The notes beneath the pieces are model-generated. The model was given only the letters and a program-made list of their open reading frames with translations, did not search any database and had not been told where the DNA came from. Made by a program: the position numbers and the translations under genes. DNA of 64,000 nucleotides. Origin: Eonycteris spelaea (lineage: Eukaryota > Chordata > Mammalia > Chiroptera > Pteropodidae). The DNA lies in assembly GCA_003508835.1 (NCBI GenBank), contig PUFA01000066.1:8760501-8824500 (forward strand), given 5' to 3'. Positions 33,166 through 43,800 of this stretch are shown here, one piece after another (the first letter of the stretch is position 1; every line of letters starts with the position of its first letter).

Positions 33166-33846
33166 TTAAGGGACTGAAACAGGGTCCGAGCCCATCTGAG
33201 CTCCAGCACATCTGCACACAGCTCCGGCCTGCGCCCCGCCTCCCCGTGCCCCGTGCCTTCCCACTCGATCTAGAGGTGTGAGAAGGGCTCATCGGCACCT
33301 TGGGGGACACCTCTGTAAGAGGCAGCCCGAAGGGCTGGCACCTCTCGTGCTTGGCCTGGCCGCATCTGCTTCTTCAAGGGCGCTGGGGAAGCCTCCAGGG
33401 AAGACACCAGGTGGCCCTCTGCCTCTCCCCTCCTAGGCCTGGGGCTGAGAGTCTGGAGGAAGGAGGCGTGGGCAGTGGGGAGGGGTCGAGGTGGGCGGGG
33501 ATAAAGTCTGGGAATGCTCGGCACCCTGGAGCCTGGGAAGGCGGCCCCGCTGGCCTCCACTTCCCCAGGAGAGGACCGCGCAGGAATCCAGCTGCCCGAG
33601 CCGCCCAGGGATTAGTCCTGCCCACAAGGGAGGCGCCCTCAGAGTCGTCTCCCTTCCCGATGGGGAGGGGGAGGGAGAGGGACGCGGAAGCATTCCGGGT
33701 TCTAGACGCTACTGGGGTGGCGGTGGGGGTGGGGGGGGTGGGCGGTTCATAACCCAGGATGCAGCCCCCGCCTCCAGGGCTGCGGCGTGTAGTCCAGGTA
33801 TTTGAGACCCCTCCCCATCCCCGCGCTCATTCTCACTCCCCTCCCG

Positions 33847-33854
33847 TGACGTCA
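33847..33854. promoter_or_regulatory. CRE palindrome TGACGTCA
   Basis: A perfect 8-base CREB/ATF palindrome lies about 515 bases upstream of the PHACTR3 ATG and close to CpG-rich sequence. CRE sites near promoters commonly mediate cAMP- or activity-dependent transcription. Use here is inferred. Confidence 0.5.
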
Positions 33855-34368
33855 TGCTCCTCGCGCGCGGCATGATGGGAGAATCCTAATGTTTTCCAAC
33901 AGATGCTCCAGGAACAGCTTTCAGATTAAAGCAATTGCAAGGGCTGAAATTCTTTTTTCCTTTTTTTTCCCCGGGGGGTGGGGGTGGGGTGGGGGGAGGG
34001 AGCGCCCCTAGAAATTCCTGGACATCACCCCTGCCCCAAGCACGCAATACACACTGACAAGAAAAAGTTTTTATTTCCTAGTTCAACTTTTTTTTTTCCT
34101 GGAATATAGACTGAAGAATGGGAATAAACACGAGTAAATAGCAGAGCGAGGCCGCGCGCGCCGGGATGCGCCTCGCCGCCGCCGGGCTATTGTCTCCCCG
34201 CCCCGAAGCGGCCCCGGCGTCGTCCTCGGCTCCTCGCGTTTCCTTGGCCTTTTTGATTTTCCTTTTTGAAAAGACGCCCCCTCCAGCCCCCTCGCCAGTG
34301 ACCTTGGCCGCCTCGGATGCTGTGATTCCGCGCGGCTCCCTCGGCTTGCCCCCGCGCCGGCTGCGCCC

Positions 34369-34486
34369 ATGGCCGCGTCCGAGGACCGGAGCGGCTGCCT
34401 TGTGTCGCGGGGCCGCTCGCAGAGTGACCCCAGCGTCCTCACCGAGTCCTCCGCCACCTCCTCCGCGGAAGCCAGGGAGAACCCAG
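34369..34486 (+). CDS. PHACTR3: PHACTR3 first coding exon (canonical N-terminus), partial gene
   Basis: PHACTR3 (scapinin) is a brain-enriched regulator that binds protein phosphatase 1 and G-actin; its RPEL actin-binding repeats and C-terminal PP1-binding segment lie in later exons outside this window. Seen here: an ATG at 34369 with G at +4, an open frame of 39 codons beginning MAASEDRSGCLVSRGRSQSD and ending ENP, then a single G and the donor GTAATG at 34487. Human PHACTR3, as I remember it, starts almost identically (G for R at residue 7, small D/E differences) and continues with D-E-M-D-Q; the lone G fits the first base of that Asp codon, so the exon leaves in phase 1. The serine-rich RGRSQSDPS stretch could be a phosphorylation site, but that is inference. 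The exon sits in a CpG island. No downstream exon encoding EMDQTP or RPEL repeats was found before 64000, so the gene runs off the right edge. Confidence 0.93.
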
Positions 34487-35059
34487 GTAATGAGGCCGGG
34501 CGGGGGCGGCCGGGCGGGGGCAGGCGGCGCGGGGCGCACTCCCAGGCGCTGCTCCGCGCCCCGCCTGCGTTTGGGGAGCCCCGTCCTGGCCGGGCGCTCG
34601 GGCTCCACAGTTCACGTCCCCAGAAATGCGGCCGAGGCGCCGTGGAGCCCTTTGTCCGGAGAGGAAGCTGTTTCCTGGGGAGAGCCGGGCGCTGGGCATC
34701 AGCCGGCTGGTGGGCAATGCTGTCCCCTTCGAGGGACCACCCTTCCTTGGGTGCTGACCAGGCAGGGGAAGAATGTCAGACCTGCGGTGGCCTGGAGCTC
34801 TGCCTCCCTCCCTTGAGCCCCCAGCTCAGGTGGCCTGGTGTCCCCGCCCTGGCGGGGCAGCGCCCCTGGGGCCACCACCCAGAGTGGCTTCCTCTGGGCG
34901 CCCACCTCAGGTGCGGCCCCGCGCACCTGGGCACGCCGCCCGCCTGCCGGGACAGGTGTGTTCACGGAGCTGCCAGCAGGGAGGCGGAGGGCCAGCGCCA
35001 GGACCCAGCCCGGTGTGGTCCACTCCCCCACCTCAGGGCAGCCTCGATCGCTTAGGTGA

Positions 35060-36000
35060 TAAATCCGGTCACAAAGGCGGCTATGTGTCTTGATTGATTA
35101 CTTTCCAGAGAGGAAGAAAGGCCTAATAAAGCAGGAGGGGGGTGGGCTGTGTGCGCCCTGTCGCCATGGAGACGCAGGAAGCAAAGTGATCATTAAAACC
35201 TCTCTCCACCAGAAGGCAATTTTCACTTCACAGGGAGAAGTCTGAGCTTCTGAAATGCAGGGCTCAAAAAAGGAATCAAAGCTGATGTTTTGGTATCAAG
35301 CCACGGGGACTCGGTGCCCGGCCTTGGGGAGGCACCGGCCCTTCGCAGGTCCTGCATGGACAATAGGCGCCATCACCTTCCTTTGAAGATGCCTTCTCTC
35401 TAAATGCACGGACCCCAAAGGGGGACCTGGCCACAATCCGTGGCGGGCATCAAAGTCGAGACGGTCCCCAGGCGAACGTGGCTTTGTGAGAGGCAATTTC
35501 TCCACTCACTGCAACAGTGGGTCTGTCCTGTCTTAGCTGCACAGAAAGACCCATTAAAGGCAGCTCTGTGGGCACCGGGGCCCAATTTGAAATTTTAAAC
35601 AATAAACCCATGCAAGGCTCGCGAGCTTTCTTTGTTAGGGCTGTTGACACTGTATCATTCAGTCAAACTAAGGTACCAGTCCAAGGAATCCTGGCTTTTT
35701 CGCTGCCGGGGAGGGCGAGTTTGTTTTCTGGAGTTTTGAGCAGAGGCTGCCCTGAGCAGACCCCTATGGCTTTAATTCATCTTTTTATTAGAAATCGGGG
35801 ATTAAGCCCTCGGCGCTCCATGTTGGAGTGGTCTTCCCTGTGCTCGAGATGCACTTCCATGATGTTCCAATTATGGAAGTTGAGTGCCTCGTCACGAGAG
35901 AATCCTTCCCAGCTCCTTTTGTCTCCCTGGCAGTAAAAGGAAGCAAACTTGAAACGGAAATGATGGAGAATTTAGCTTTTTGGCTGTCTGAGAGTTGATG
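35060..36000. promoter_or_regulatory. Candidate conserved intronic element just after the first exon
   Basis: Non-repetitive, moderately AT-rich sequence with TTGATTGATTAC, GTGATCATTAAAACC, AACAATAAACC and TTTTTATTAGAAATC words starting 0.6 kb after the donor. First-intron elements near a CpG promoter are often enhancers. No exon or RNA gene recognised. Confidence 0.35.
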
Positions 36001-36889
36001 GCTTCGTGGGTGGGAACAGCGGGCTCAGCAGGTGGCCGATGCCAGTCCAGCAGGGAGGGGGGCGGAAGGGCTTGGATGCCCGTGATTAAGTGATGCCAGG
36101 GGAGGACAAACACCTGAGTTAGTCTCTGGTTCGAACGGTCGAAGTGGGACCCGGCGAGCAGATGGCTGAGGTGAAAGTCTGGTGTGTACGGTCTGTGAGT
36201 GGTGGAGCCTTCGTGAAGAGCCTCAGGCACCGGAGCGTTTATGGGGTGTCGAGTGGACGCATTCTGGCAGAAAGGGTGTCAGAATCTCCAGGTTGGCGGT
36301 GACCGGGGAGCTTGAAGCAGGAAGGGGTGGATGTGGGGAGCATTTCCACAGCTGCCTTTCCTGGTTGGCTTGGCCTGTGCTTGCATACCTCTTCTGACAG
36401 GGGACTCACTCCCTCGGATGCTTCTCTTTGCATGGAACTATTGAAAATTTGCTTTCGAATGGCTAAGACGACTCTGCTCCCCGTCAATCCTGGCGGCATC
36501 GTCTCGCGATGCCTGTTACGGGCACTCTCAGAAAGGCTGGCGTTCCAGGCCACTTAGCCCACCAACCTGAGTCATTTTTCACTCGGCTGAAAAGTCCCAG
36601 TCCTCTGGCTGTCCCTTTGGGATGTCTTTACCTGTCCACCTGCTGCTGGAAACTGAAGCCCGTGCATCAGCCGTAGAGTGACCCGGCACGGAGTCCAGTG
36701 GAAGAGCCGCCCGCTTCCTCCTAGGGTCTCTACTCTTATCAAACAGCCCGAGGTGGCATTGACCCTTGACCCCTCAGTCCCTTTTTAACGCATGGATCTT
36801 GTCTTGGTAAAAGCGGAGAACGTTACCGGAGGGTGCACGGCGACACCCCGTCTCTCGCTCTCCAGCGGTGACCTCTGCCTCCTCTGCCC
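36001..36889. other. Intronic unique sequence, no gene
   Basis: Mixed composition, no repeat or exon recognised. Confidence 0.5.
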
Positions 36890-37520
36890 CTTCTCCCGCC
36901 CGTGTATATCAACACGTTCTCGAGAAAAGGCGTTTGAGAAAGCACACGAGGCAGCGTGCATCGTGGGAGCGTCGTCGATCGGTGTCGGAGGGCTCGCCAC
37001 ACGGCGTGTCACCGTCCCCCTCTCCCTCGGGGGTGCGGCAGCGCAGGGAATGCACTGTCACAGTCTAGCTGTTCGGTATTTGTGTCGTTTTCAGCTTCCC
37101 CGTAACGGGCGGCTCGGTGGGGATTCCTCGGGCAGAGCCGCCTCGTGCTCGCCTGCGAATGTTCTCCGGGGCGTGTCCTGGCGCGTGGGCTGTCTGGGTC
37201 CCAGGGAGCACATTCTTCATTCCTATGATACCCGCCTGGAGAACCGTGCCCGCCGACGCCCCTGCCGAGGGTGCCCTTTCTCAACGCCTCGCCGACACCT
37301 GAGCTCGTCAGTCAGGATTTCTGTGGCGTGGGGTGTGACAGATGGCGTCTCGCTGTGTTAATTTGTGGCTCCTTGATGGCTGGCGAGCCGGAGCGACTTT
37401 TCGTGGCCTTATCAGTGCATTAAACCTCTCAGTGGCCACGTCTGTGACCGTGGGCTGTGTGGCAGGGATGAAAGATTTTCCGCGGGGGCCCACCCATCTG
37501 TACATCATGGCTCCATTACT
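36890..37520 (-). mobile_element. LINE-1 fragment, antisense
   Basis: TTTCTCAACGCCTCGCCGACACC, ATTTCTGTGGCGTGGGGTGTG and TGTGGCTCCTTGATGGCTGG match the antisense CTCCACATCCTCGCCAACAC...CTGATGGCTAATG part of old L1, with many CpG gains. The left part is poorly resolved. Confidence 0.6.
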
Positions 37521-38173
37521 GATTCCGTCTGCGTTTGTCCAAGGTTTTTCCCTGTAAATCCTCACTCTGTTCCCACAGGCAGGAGACCCCCAGTTTAGGT
37601 CCTCTCTCCAAATTAACATTTTAAACGGTTACGGCAGCTAACCCCTGGCCTTGCCCCTTTTCGAAGAAGTCAAACTCACCAGGAGTTTTGTGTCCTGGAC
37701 CCCCATTTGTTCCCGGGACTGCGGGAAGGGCGCCTGTCCCTCCATGCCCCGGGGGCCTGCCCTGGCCTTGATCCCCCATGGAGAGGGTGCTCTGTGATCT
37801 CCTTCTGTCCAGCCCCGTGCCACCGCCTCGGCCTCCTCGGTCTTGTCCCCTCACTGGCCTGGCCCCTGGCTCCGGTACACTGCTCTGCCGGCCACGCTTC
37901 TCCCCGCTCCCCCATCCACACACTGGGGTTCCCACAGTGCTGTCTTTGCTGCTAGCTCGCTCTCTGGGGTGTCTCCCTGGTTCCCAGAGGCCAGGAGCAG
38001 AGACTAGGCCCAGGGTCACCTGAGCTGTCTTTTAAAAACGTTTCTCCGTGGCCCTGTGGTTTGCCTTTGTAAAGATTCTGCTCAGAAGGGTGCGATGCCC
38101 AAGCAGGCGTGGGACCTGGGCGGGGTCCAGGGCGGGGTCTCCCAGCCTGGCCACGTCCTTCCCTGCCGTGGGG

Positions 38174-38275
38174 CCGTCCTGTGCATCACAGGGTGTTTAG
38201 CAGCATCCTGGGCATCTGTCCACTAGATGACGGTTGCACCCCAGCCCCTAGTGGTGACAACCAAAAATGTCACCT
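38174..38275 (-). mobile_element. MER5A-like hAT transposon
   Basis: GTCCTGTGCATCACAGGGTGTTTAGCAGCATCC, CCACTAGATGACGG and AGTGGTGACAACCAAAAATGTC are the reverse of MER5A. Confidence 0.9.
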
Positions 38276-38385
38276 GTCTTTGCCAAGTGTCCCCTGAGGG
38301 CACATCTCCCTGGAGTGCTGCTCTTCTAGGTTGTCCATCCCCAAACCCGAGGGTGCGTGGGCATCCCCTGCCTGCTTGTTATTCC

Positions 38386-38508
38386 TACCCCCAGGGTTGC
38401 TGACTCAGCATATCCTTGGGGCCCTGATAAGGTGTGTTTCCAGCGGGTACCAGGTGATGCTGATGGCACTGGCCAGGTGACCACACCTGGGGAACCACTG
38501 TGCCCAGC
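38386..38508 (-). mobile_element. MER20-like hAT transposon
   Basis: TACCAGGTGATGCTGATGGCACTGG followed by GACCACACCTGGGGAACCACTG is the reverse-strand MER20 end. Confidence 0.8.
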
Positions 38509-38623
38509 CCTTGGCCATGGTCTTGGTCCCTGTGTCTCTGTGTCCATGTGGGCTCTGCGGTGACCCACCTGGCCTCTGAGCTCCAGGCCTCTGTGTCCTG
38601 CTGGCCCCTTTCCCTCGGGTCTC

Positions 38624-38668
38624 CAGAAGGTCAGTGTCACCTCAGAAGGCCAGTGTCACCTCAGAAGG
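38624..38668 (+). repeat. 19-bp tandem repeat, 2.4 copies
   Basis: CAGAAGGTCAGTGTCACCT, CAGAAGGCCAGTGTCACCT, then CAGAAGG: a recent short tandem duplication. Confidence 0.95.
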
Positions 38669-39854
38669 TTCTCCCGTCTGTCCGCCCTATTCAGTTAAAG
38701 AGGCCACCCCGCTGCAGCCAGCCCCAGCCCCCCGCTGTCCTGACTGGCTCTCGGTGCTCATTTCTACTTGGGGTTCGGGTCTCTTGCACTGTCCCCCTCT
38801 GGCCCTGGACCCTGGCACAAACCATGTGCAGGAGGCTTCAGTGGGCCTTTGGGGAGCCAGTGGGTGCGAGCCCCAGACACCATGTCTAGCTGTCGAGGCA
38901 GAGGCTGGCCAGGCGGCTGGGCCCTCCTGCCCGCTGGTCGGGGCCTCTGTGGACAAGCATCTCCGTTACAGCCAGAGAGGGCAGCTGGCTGGCGAGCGTG
39001 GACACGCCGCTGTCACACGACCCACCTCGGCCTTGCTGCCTGAGAGGGAGGCGCCTTTCACAGCATCCACTCCCCACCGAGCCGCAGGTGACACTCAGAC
39101 ACATCACACCCCAACCGCAGGCGGCGTGGTGCTCCTTGCTGCAGCCAACACGCAGGCTTCACGCCGCCCTGGCCGCAGCCCCTGGCCGAGGGGGTCCACC
39201 CACCCTCCCCCTCCCTCGGGGGGTCTCAGCCCGAGTCACAGGGGGCTTTTCTTCCTCCTGCCCTCCCCCCGCAGCCCGGGAAGTTTCCCGAAGTGTAAAT
39301 CCTGGCCAGCCCCTCCTTGGCCTCCGTCGAGGCTGGTGCCCCTGCCCGGTGGGTGAGGAGGGGGCCTCGCGCCTTTCGCAGTCCTGTGTGCTGGGGGTCT
39401 CCGCTGGCCCCTTGCACGGTGTCTGCATGGCTTAACTAGCTGTAGGACTCTGCAGTAATGACCTTGTCGGCTTCTTCGGGGTTATTACAAATAAAAGCTG
39501 GATGCTTTGGAACAGCACGGGGCTAAGAAACTTCGAGTTCGTTCTGATGATGGAAGTGCTGCGTGCTCATTGTAGAAAATGATCCGGCGCCTTTGGAAGT
39601 TCCGTTCCCAGCCTAACAGGACACAGGTGGCATTGTCGAGGGACGGCTTTGTCCCCGGGACCCTCTGCAGCGCCAGGCGTGGCTCCCTAGCAGGAGACGG
39701 CCGGCCACCACAGAGCCCCAGGTCTGCCGCCTCCCCACGGTCCTCTCGATCTCTCGATCGTGCCGCCGGTTCCCTCTCCTCGCGCGTCACTCTGAAGCGA
39801 CTTCACTCGTTATTTGGCTGACTAGCTTAGTATCCGTCTCTCTCTCTCCAGGAG

Positions 39855-39995
39855 GAGGCGCTGTCCAGTACAGTAGCCATTAGCTGCCTGTGGCGATTTA
39901 AATCCATGTTAAATAAACTAAAACTTCCTCTCCTTGGTCGCACCGGCCACATTTCGAAGGCTCAGGAGCCACAGGGGGCTGGCGGCTGCCATAGT
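39855..39995 (+). mobile_element. Palindromic hAT-type transposon (MER3/Blackjack-like)
   Basis: GCGCTGTCCAGTACAGTAGCC...GCCTGTGGCGATTTAAATCC...GTCGCACCGGCCACATTTCG...AGGAGCCACAGGGGGC resembles the family with CTGTCCAATA..GGTAGCC ends. Family name uncertain. Confidence 0.65.
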
Positions 39996-40399
39996 GGGTA
40001 GGTCAGCATGAGCACTGTCCTGGCAGGCGGCCGCCCAACAGCCCTGCTCTGCGCTGGAAGCCCCCGAGGCAGGGTCTCGTGCTGTCCTCGGTGGTGCTGC
40101 GCCTGGCCCTTGCCCACCGAGTGGTGTGGAGTGAGCGGGTGTGCCGGGGTGCGATGGGTGGGTGCTGAGTGCCGGCCCAGAGCTTGGGAGACCCTCGGCC
40201 GCCCTCGGTCTGACCATCTCATGCCCTTGCGAGGGACGCACGAACAGAGACCACGTCTCGTCCACGCGGGATTAATTTGTTTCCATTCTGGGAGCTTCCC
40301 CAGAGATCCTGACACACGCCCTTCCTGGCCTGGCGGGTGGGTCCCTCTGCTTAAGAGACACCCAAAGAGACCCCGTGCCTGAGGCTGGGTGGGCGGGTC

Positions 40400-40490
40400 G
40401 CAGGCCTCGCTCTGCCGCGTGCTGTGTGACGATGGGCAAGTCACCCCGTTTCCCGTGTGCAATGTGGCTGTAAGGTCGCTGTCCCTAAAA
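40400..40490 (+). repeat. MIR SINE
   Basis: CTCTGCCGCGTGCTGTGTGACGATGGGCAAGTCACC...GTGCAATGTGGCTG matches MIR. Confidence 0.8.
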
Positions 40491-41484
40491 CCCACAGACG
40501 AGGACTATGGAGTTTTTTGTCTGTAACGGAGTAATTTGGGACTCGGTCGCTGGTTGGCAGCTCGGAGGAGGCAGGTGTCTCCTCAGGCGCCTGGTCATCA
40601 CCTTGAGATGCGTCCATCTTCCCTTAACTACGTCGGGAGGCAGCGGACGCCGTGATGGACAGGGTGGGTGGCCGCGGAGGGACGGTCCCACCCCCCGGCC
40701 CCGACGCCCGCGTGCCAGGGTGAGCGGACGGTCCCTCTGCGTGTCATTGTCTCAGGGCAGGTGCTGCGCTGACTCACCAGGGGCTGGGCAGGTGTTGGGG
40801 GACCCCGCTGCTCAGCCTCAGGGTCTGTACCCCGGGAGCAGCGATGAGAGGGCAGGGAGGAGGCTTCCGTTCCGGCTCGGATTCCGGCCACCAGGTACAG
40901 TAAGCAGCCTCTGGTGCCGGCGTCAGAACCGCCATCTTGCTAGGGCTACTTCCATCCCCTGCCTCGGAGGCTGCTCCCCGGCACCCTCCCTGCCCCCTCT
41001 CCAGGCGGCAGTCCCCGGGGCACCCCACCGTCTCCAAACTCAGTGGGTTCGAACGTGCATTTTGTTGTTGTGTTACTGGCTCGCGCTGGCTTGGGGAGCT
41101 CTCTTGGGGACGGGCATCGCGAAGGACACAGGCGAGCTGCTGTCACGCCGGGGCCTGTGGGGTGGCCGTGCCAGCGGCCCGGCCGGGCGTGGAGGGCGGA
41201 GGCACGACGGTCATAGAAAAGGCCGAGGAAGAGCGCGTGGGCAGAACCGACGTGCAGCAGAGGGTCTGAGGCTCGCGGCCCGGAGTCTGGGAGCCGGAAT
41301 CTGCTCCATGCACCAGACACAGGGTCCCCGGCGCCGGGTCCACGGGGGCCGCGATCTCGCAATGTGCGGGTCAGGGAACGTCCCTGCTTGCATCGGGACT
41401 GTGGGCCCAGGTGGCCAGAGGATCCTATTTTCAGAGAGATGCTGGGAATTTTTATGTGAAATGTTATTTTTAAATATTGGCCAG

Positions 41485-41700
41485 TTTGTCAGGGATCGGT
41501 GTGGCTTCCTGTGACGGAAAGCCTAAATAACACTGGCTAGAACGAGACAGAAGTTTTTCTTTCACGGAAGTGCAGGCGGCACACCGGCTTCCGGGGCACG
41601 GGGTCAGGCTCCGAGGGTCCTTGTCGCTTCTGGTTCTAAGATGGTGGCTGCATCTTCGGAAGCAAGTGCGCTTTCTAGGCAGGAAGAGGGGGTGCTGACA
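41485..41700 (+). mobile_element. Old interspersed repeat, family not named
   Basis: GGCTTCCTGTGACGGAAAGCCTAAATAACACTGGC...GACAGAAGTTTTTCTTTCACG...TCTAAGATGGTGGCTG is a widespread mammalian repeat layout that I recognise but cannot name with confidence. Confidence 0.5.
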
Positions 41701-42459
41701 GGTCGGGGGGTGTCTCCCGCCCAGTCGGGACCGTGCTTTCCTGGGAGCCACCCAGCGACATGCACCTTTGGCCAGAGGGTGTCAAGTGGCCACTCCCAGC
41801 TATAGGGGGCCGGGAAATAGGGGGTTCTGTTTGTTTGTTTTGGGGTTCAATACCTGTGTGGCAGGCCAAAGAAGGGGGGAGAGAGTGACTGCTGGGCAGT
41901 CACCTGCATCTTTCACAAACAAGCAGAACACGTGACCCCAACCAGCGCGCCCGGGGCCGCGTGCGGCGGGCAGGCCGCTCGTCGGAATCGAGACTCTCGG
42001 GGAGGCGGAAGCGCTTTTTGTTTCATGAAATTCGTGACGAGGAAATTAAAGGTTGGACTAAGACGTGTGATCCAGGCCCAAACGTAGTGTGCATCCCGAT
42101 TTTACCTAACAGTGTTTATCAGGGAAATAGGACCCTGACGAGGTCACTGGTCCACGGGAGCCGACGGCCTGGTAAGTTATCGGCCGCTGCTGTGGAAACG
42201 TGTGGTTAGTTCCGGGGCCCTGATGCTTCTTCCTATTCAATCTCCCTCTAAACCTTGGGGTGGCGTCGGAGCGTCAGGGGGCCAGGGTGTCTGAGTAACC
42301 CTGCCAAGGTTACTGGTCGCATGTATGAAGAGGTGGCTCGAGGCACAAGTTGAGTCTAGGGGAGTTGATGCCCTGCCACTCTCCGCATGCACCTGTCTGC
42401 CCCGCCACCTGCGGCCTCAGGCATCTTCCAGGAAGGCCGCCTGGTCTTCAGAGGGAACA

Positions 42460-42605
42460 GGTTCGTGCGTTTCATCCCATTCCTGGGTCAAGCAATCCAT
42501 CTCCTAGACATACACTTGTCTGTGGTCCCATAAACACACACACAGACGCACACTGCCATTCCCCAGTTCATTTAACTAGAATGGCCACTAGAACAAGATT
42601 GATTT
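42460..42605 (+). mobile_element. Possible LINE-1 fragment, sense
   Basis: TCAAGCAATCCATCTCCTAGACATACACTTG...CCATAAACACACAC resembles the sense L1 region AGCAATTCCACTTCTGGG...; weak. Confidence 0.4.
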
Positions 42606-43276
42606 ATTGAGAGCCGGCAAGGTGACGGCAGAGAATCAGCCATCAGCAGAGTCCTTCAAGGTCCCGTCTTTAGCAGTCTGGGGCCGCTGTCCCTGTTTGC
42701 TAACGCGAGCGCCTTGGATGGGTCGCTTGGCAGCGCCCCTTACCTAATGAGCACAGCGACAAACGTGGACGTGCCGTAGAGTCATCGGCAGCCGCGAGAC
42801 GCATCTGCCAAGAAAGGAGCAGAGGGTGGGAGCTGTGGCTGCGCGACTTAAAGATGCATTTAGCACACATTGTTACGCAGCTGGGTCGGGGCCCTCACTG
42901 CGGGCGCTGCGTTGTTCTTACTGTAGCTTTGGGTTCTGCTTCTTGCAAGTTTGGATCATGTGCGGGCGCACTTTTTGCCTTGTCTTAGTCATTAGCTCAG
43001 GGGATTTAAATAAAGTTGGGAAGACGTGCCAGAATGATCTTCCCACTTTCTTTGGCAGGAAAGTTTGTCTCAGGCAGCGTCCTTTCTGGGCTGACTGTTG
43101 TTTCTGCAGTCACATGAGTCAAGTTGTTGCTGACCTTGGCACACCCGTCAGCTGGGGCTCTGTGCAAAGCTGTGGAGCGTGCGCAGCCCCAGGACCGACT
43201 GTCGTGGCTCGTGGGGGCTGCTCTGCTGGGGTCTGCCTGGCGCCTTCTTTATTGTCCTGTCGTACTCGCGTGTGAC

Positions 43277-43292
43277 GGGGGGGGGGGGGGGG
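43277..43292 (+). repeat. G16 homopolymer
   Basis: Sixteen consecutive G residues, capable of quadruplex formation and prone to length error. Confidence 0.9.
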
Positions 43293-43379
43293 ACGCAAGT
43301 CCCGCACGGGGCGTGCCGTGGTGATGATGTACAGACAGAGGAAGGCGGCCTGAAAATGTTCGCGAAGTGCTGGAGGCAG

Positions 43380-43800
43380 CAGGAGACGTGGAGGCGGGGC
43401 AGGGGCGTAGGGGGCAGGCGCGAGCCGCCCTCCTTGGCGCTGGCCCGCCAGCCTGCGACGATCCTCGGCTTAGCTGCCGACACGCCGGGCAGCGCTGTGT
43501 GCCGGGAGCGCGGGGCGGGGTGACGTGAGGACGTTGCCCGCCCGGAAGCGCACGGTCTGGCGAGGGACGTAAGACGACGAGGTCCACGGGCCGTACGCTG
43601 CCGGCCCTCGCAGACCCGTCCCCGTCTGCGGGGCGTCCAGTTCGTGCCTCCCGGTGTCTCCGGCGGCCGCAGAGGCGACCGCCGGACCTCAGGTCGGCAG
43701 CCGGAGTGCCCGCGCCCCGGTGGCTGCCGGCTGGCGGGGTCGCTGATGCGGGCGGAGCCGGGCTTGTCCCACGTGCCTGAGGGCCAGTGCTGGACACGCA
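43380..43800. promoter_or_regulatory. Intronic CpG-rich block
   Basis: About 400 bases of CpG-dense sequence (for example the runs around 43500-43620 and 43660-43750), well above its flanks and 9 kb downstream of the main PHACTR3 exon. I found no convincing start codon with a donor in either orientation. Possible orphan CpG island, internal promoter or chance cluster. Confidence 0.4.

Larger units (their letters stand above)
31606..33829. other. Sequence upstream of the main promoter, no gene
   Basis: Unique GC-rich sequence, a possible L1-like remnant, a GAAT repeat and a MIR fragment. G-runs at 33715-33750 have quadruplex potential. No exon recognised. Confidence 0.55.
20367..34368 (+). 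other. PHACTR3: Interval between the two putative PHACTR3 starts (intron of the upstream isoform)
   Basis: If the exon at 20270 belongs to PHACTR3, this 14 kb is the first part of its first intron. It holds MIR, MER20, MER5A, L2 and antisense L1 fragments, a CTCF-like motif at 30635, an AT-rich possible enhancer at 28860-29370, and otherwise GC-rich unique sequence without credible exons. Confidence 0.5.
33830..34640 (+). promoter_or_regulatory. PHACTR3: CpG island and promoter region of the main PHACTR3 start
   Basis: Dense CpG sequence brackets the canonical first exon, strongest from about 34145 to 34640. Upstream lie a perfect CRE palindrome (33847-33854), a CpG stretch with CATGATGGGAGAAT (resembling the reverse of ZNF143-type TTCCCAGCATGC sites), and a G-rich tract at 33971-34003 that could form a G-quadruplex. 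A weak TATA-like TAAATAG occurs near 34134. No transcription start can be fixed from sequence alone. If it is upstream of 34166, the 5' leader contains an out-of-frame ATG. Confidence 0.75.
37521..39850. other. Intronic GC-rich block
   Basis: Holds the MER5A and MER20 remnants and a 19-bp tandem duplication, plus an AT-richer unique patch at 39430-39560. No exon recognised. Confidence 0.55.
39996..43379. other. Intronic GC-rich block, no gene
   Basis: Contains a MIR, an unnamed interspersed repeat at 41485 and a weak L1 fragment. A 16-base G homopolymer lies at 43277-43292. Long open frames at 40507-41514 are GC artefacts. Confidence 0.55.
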
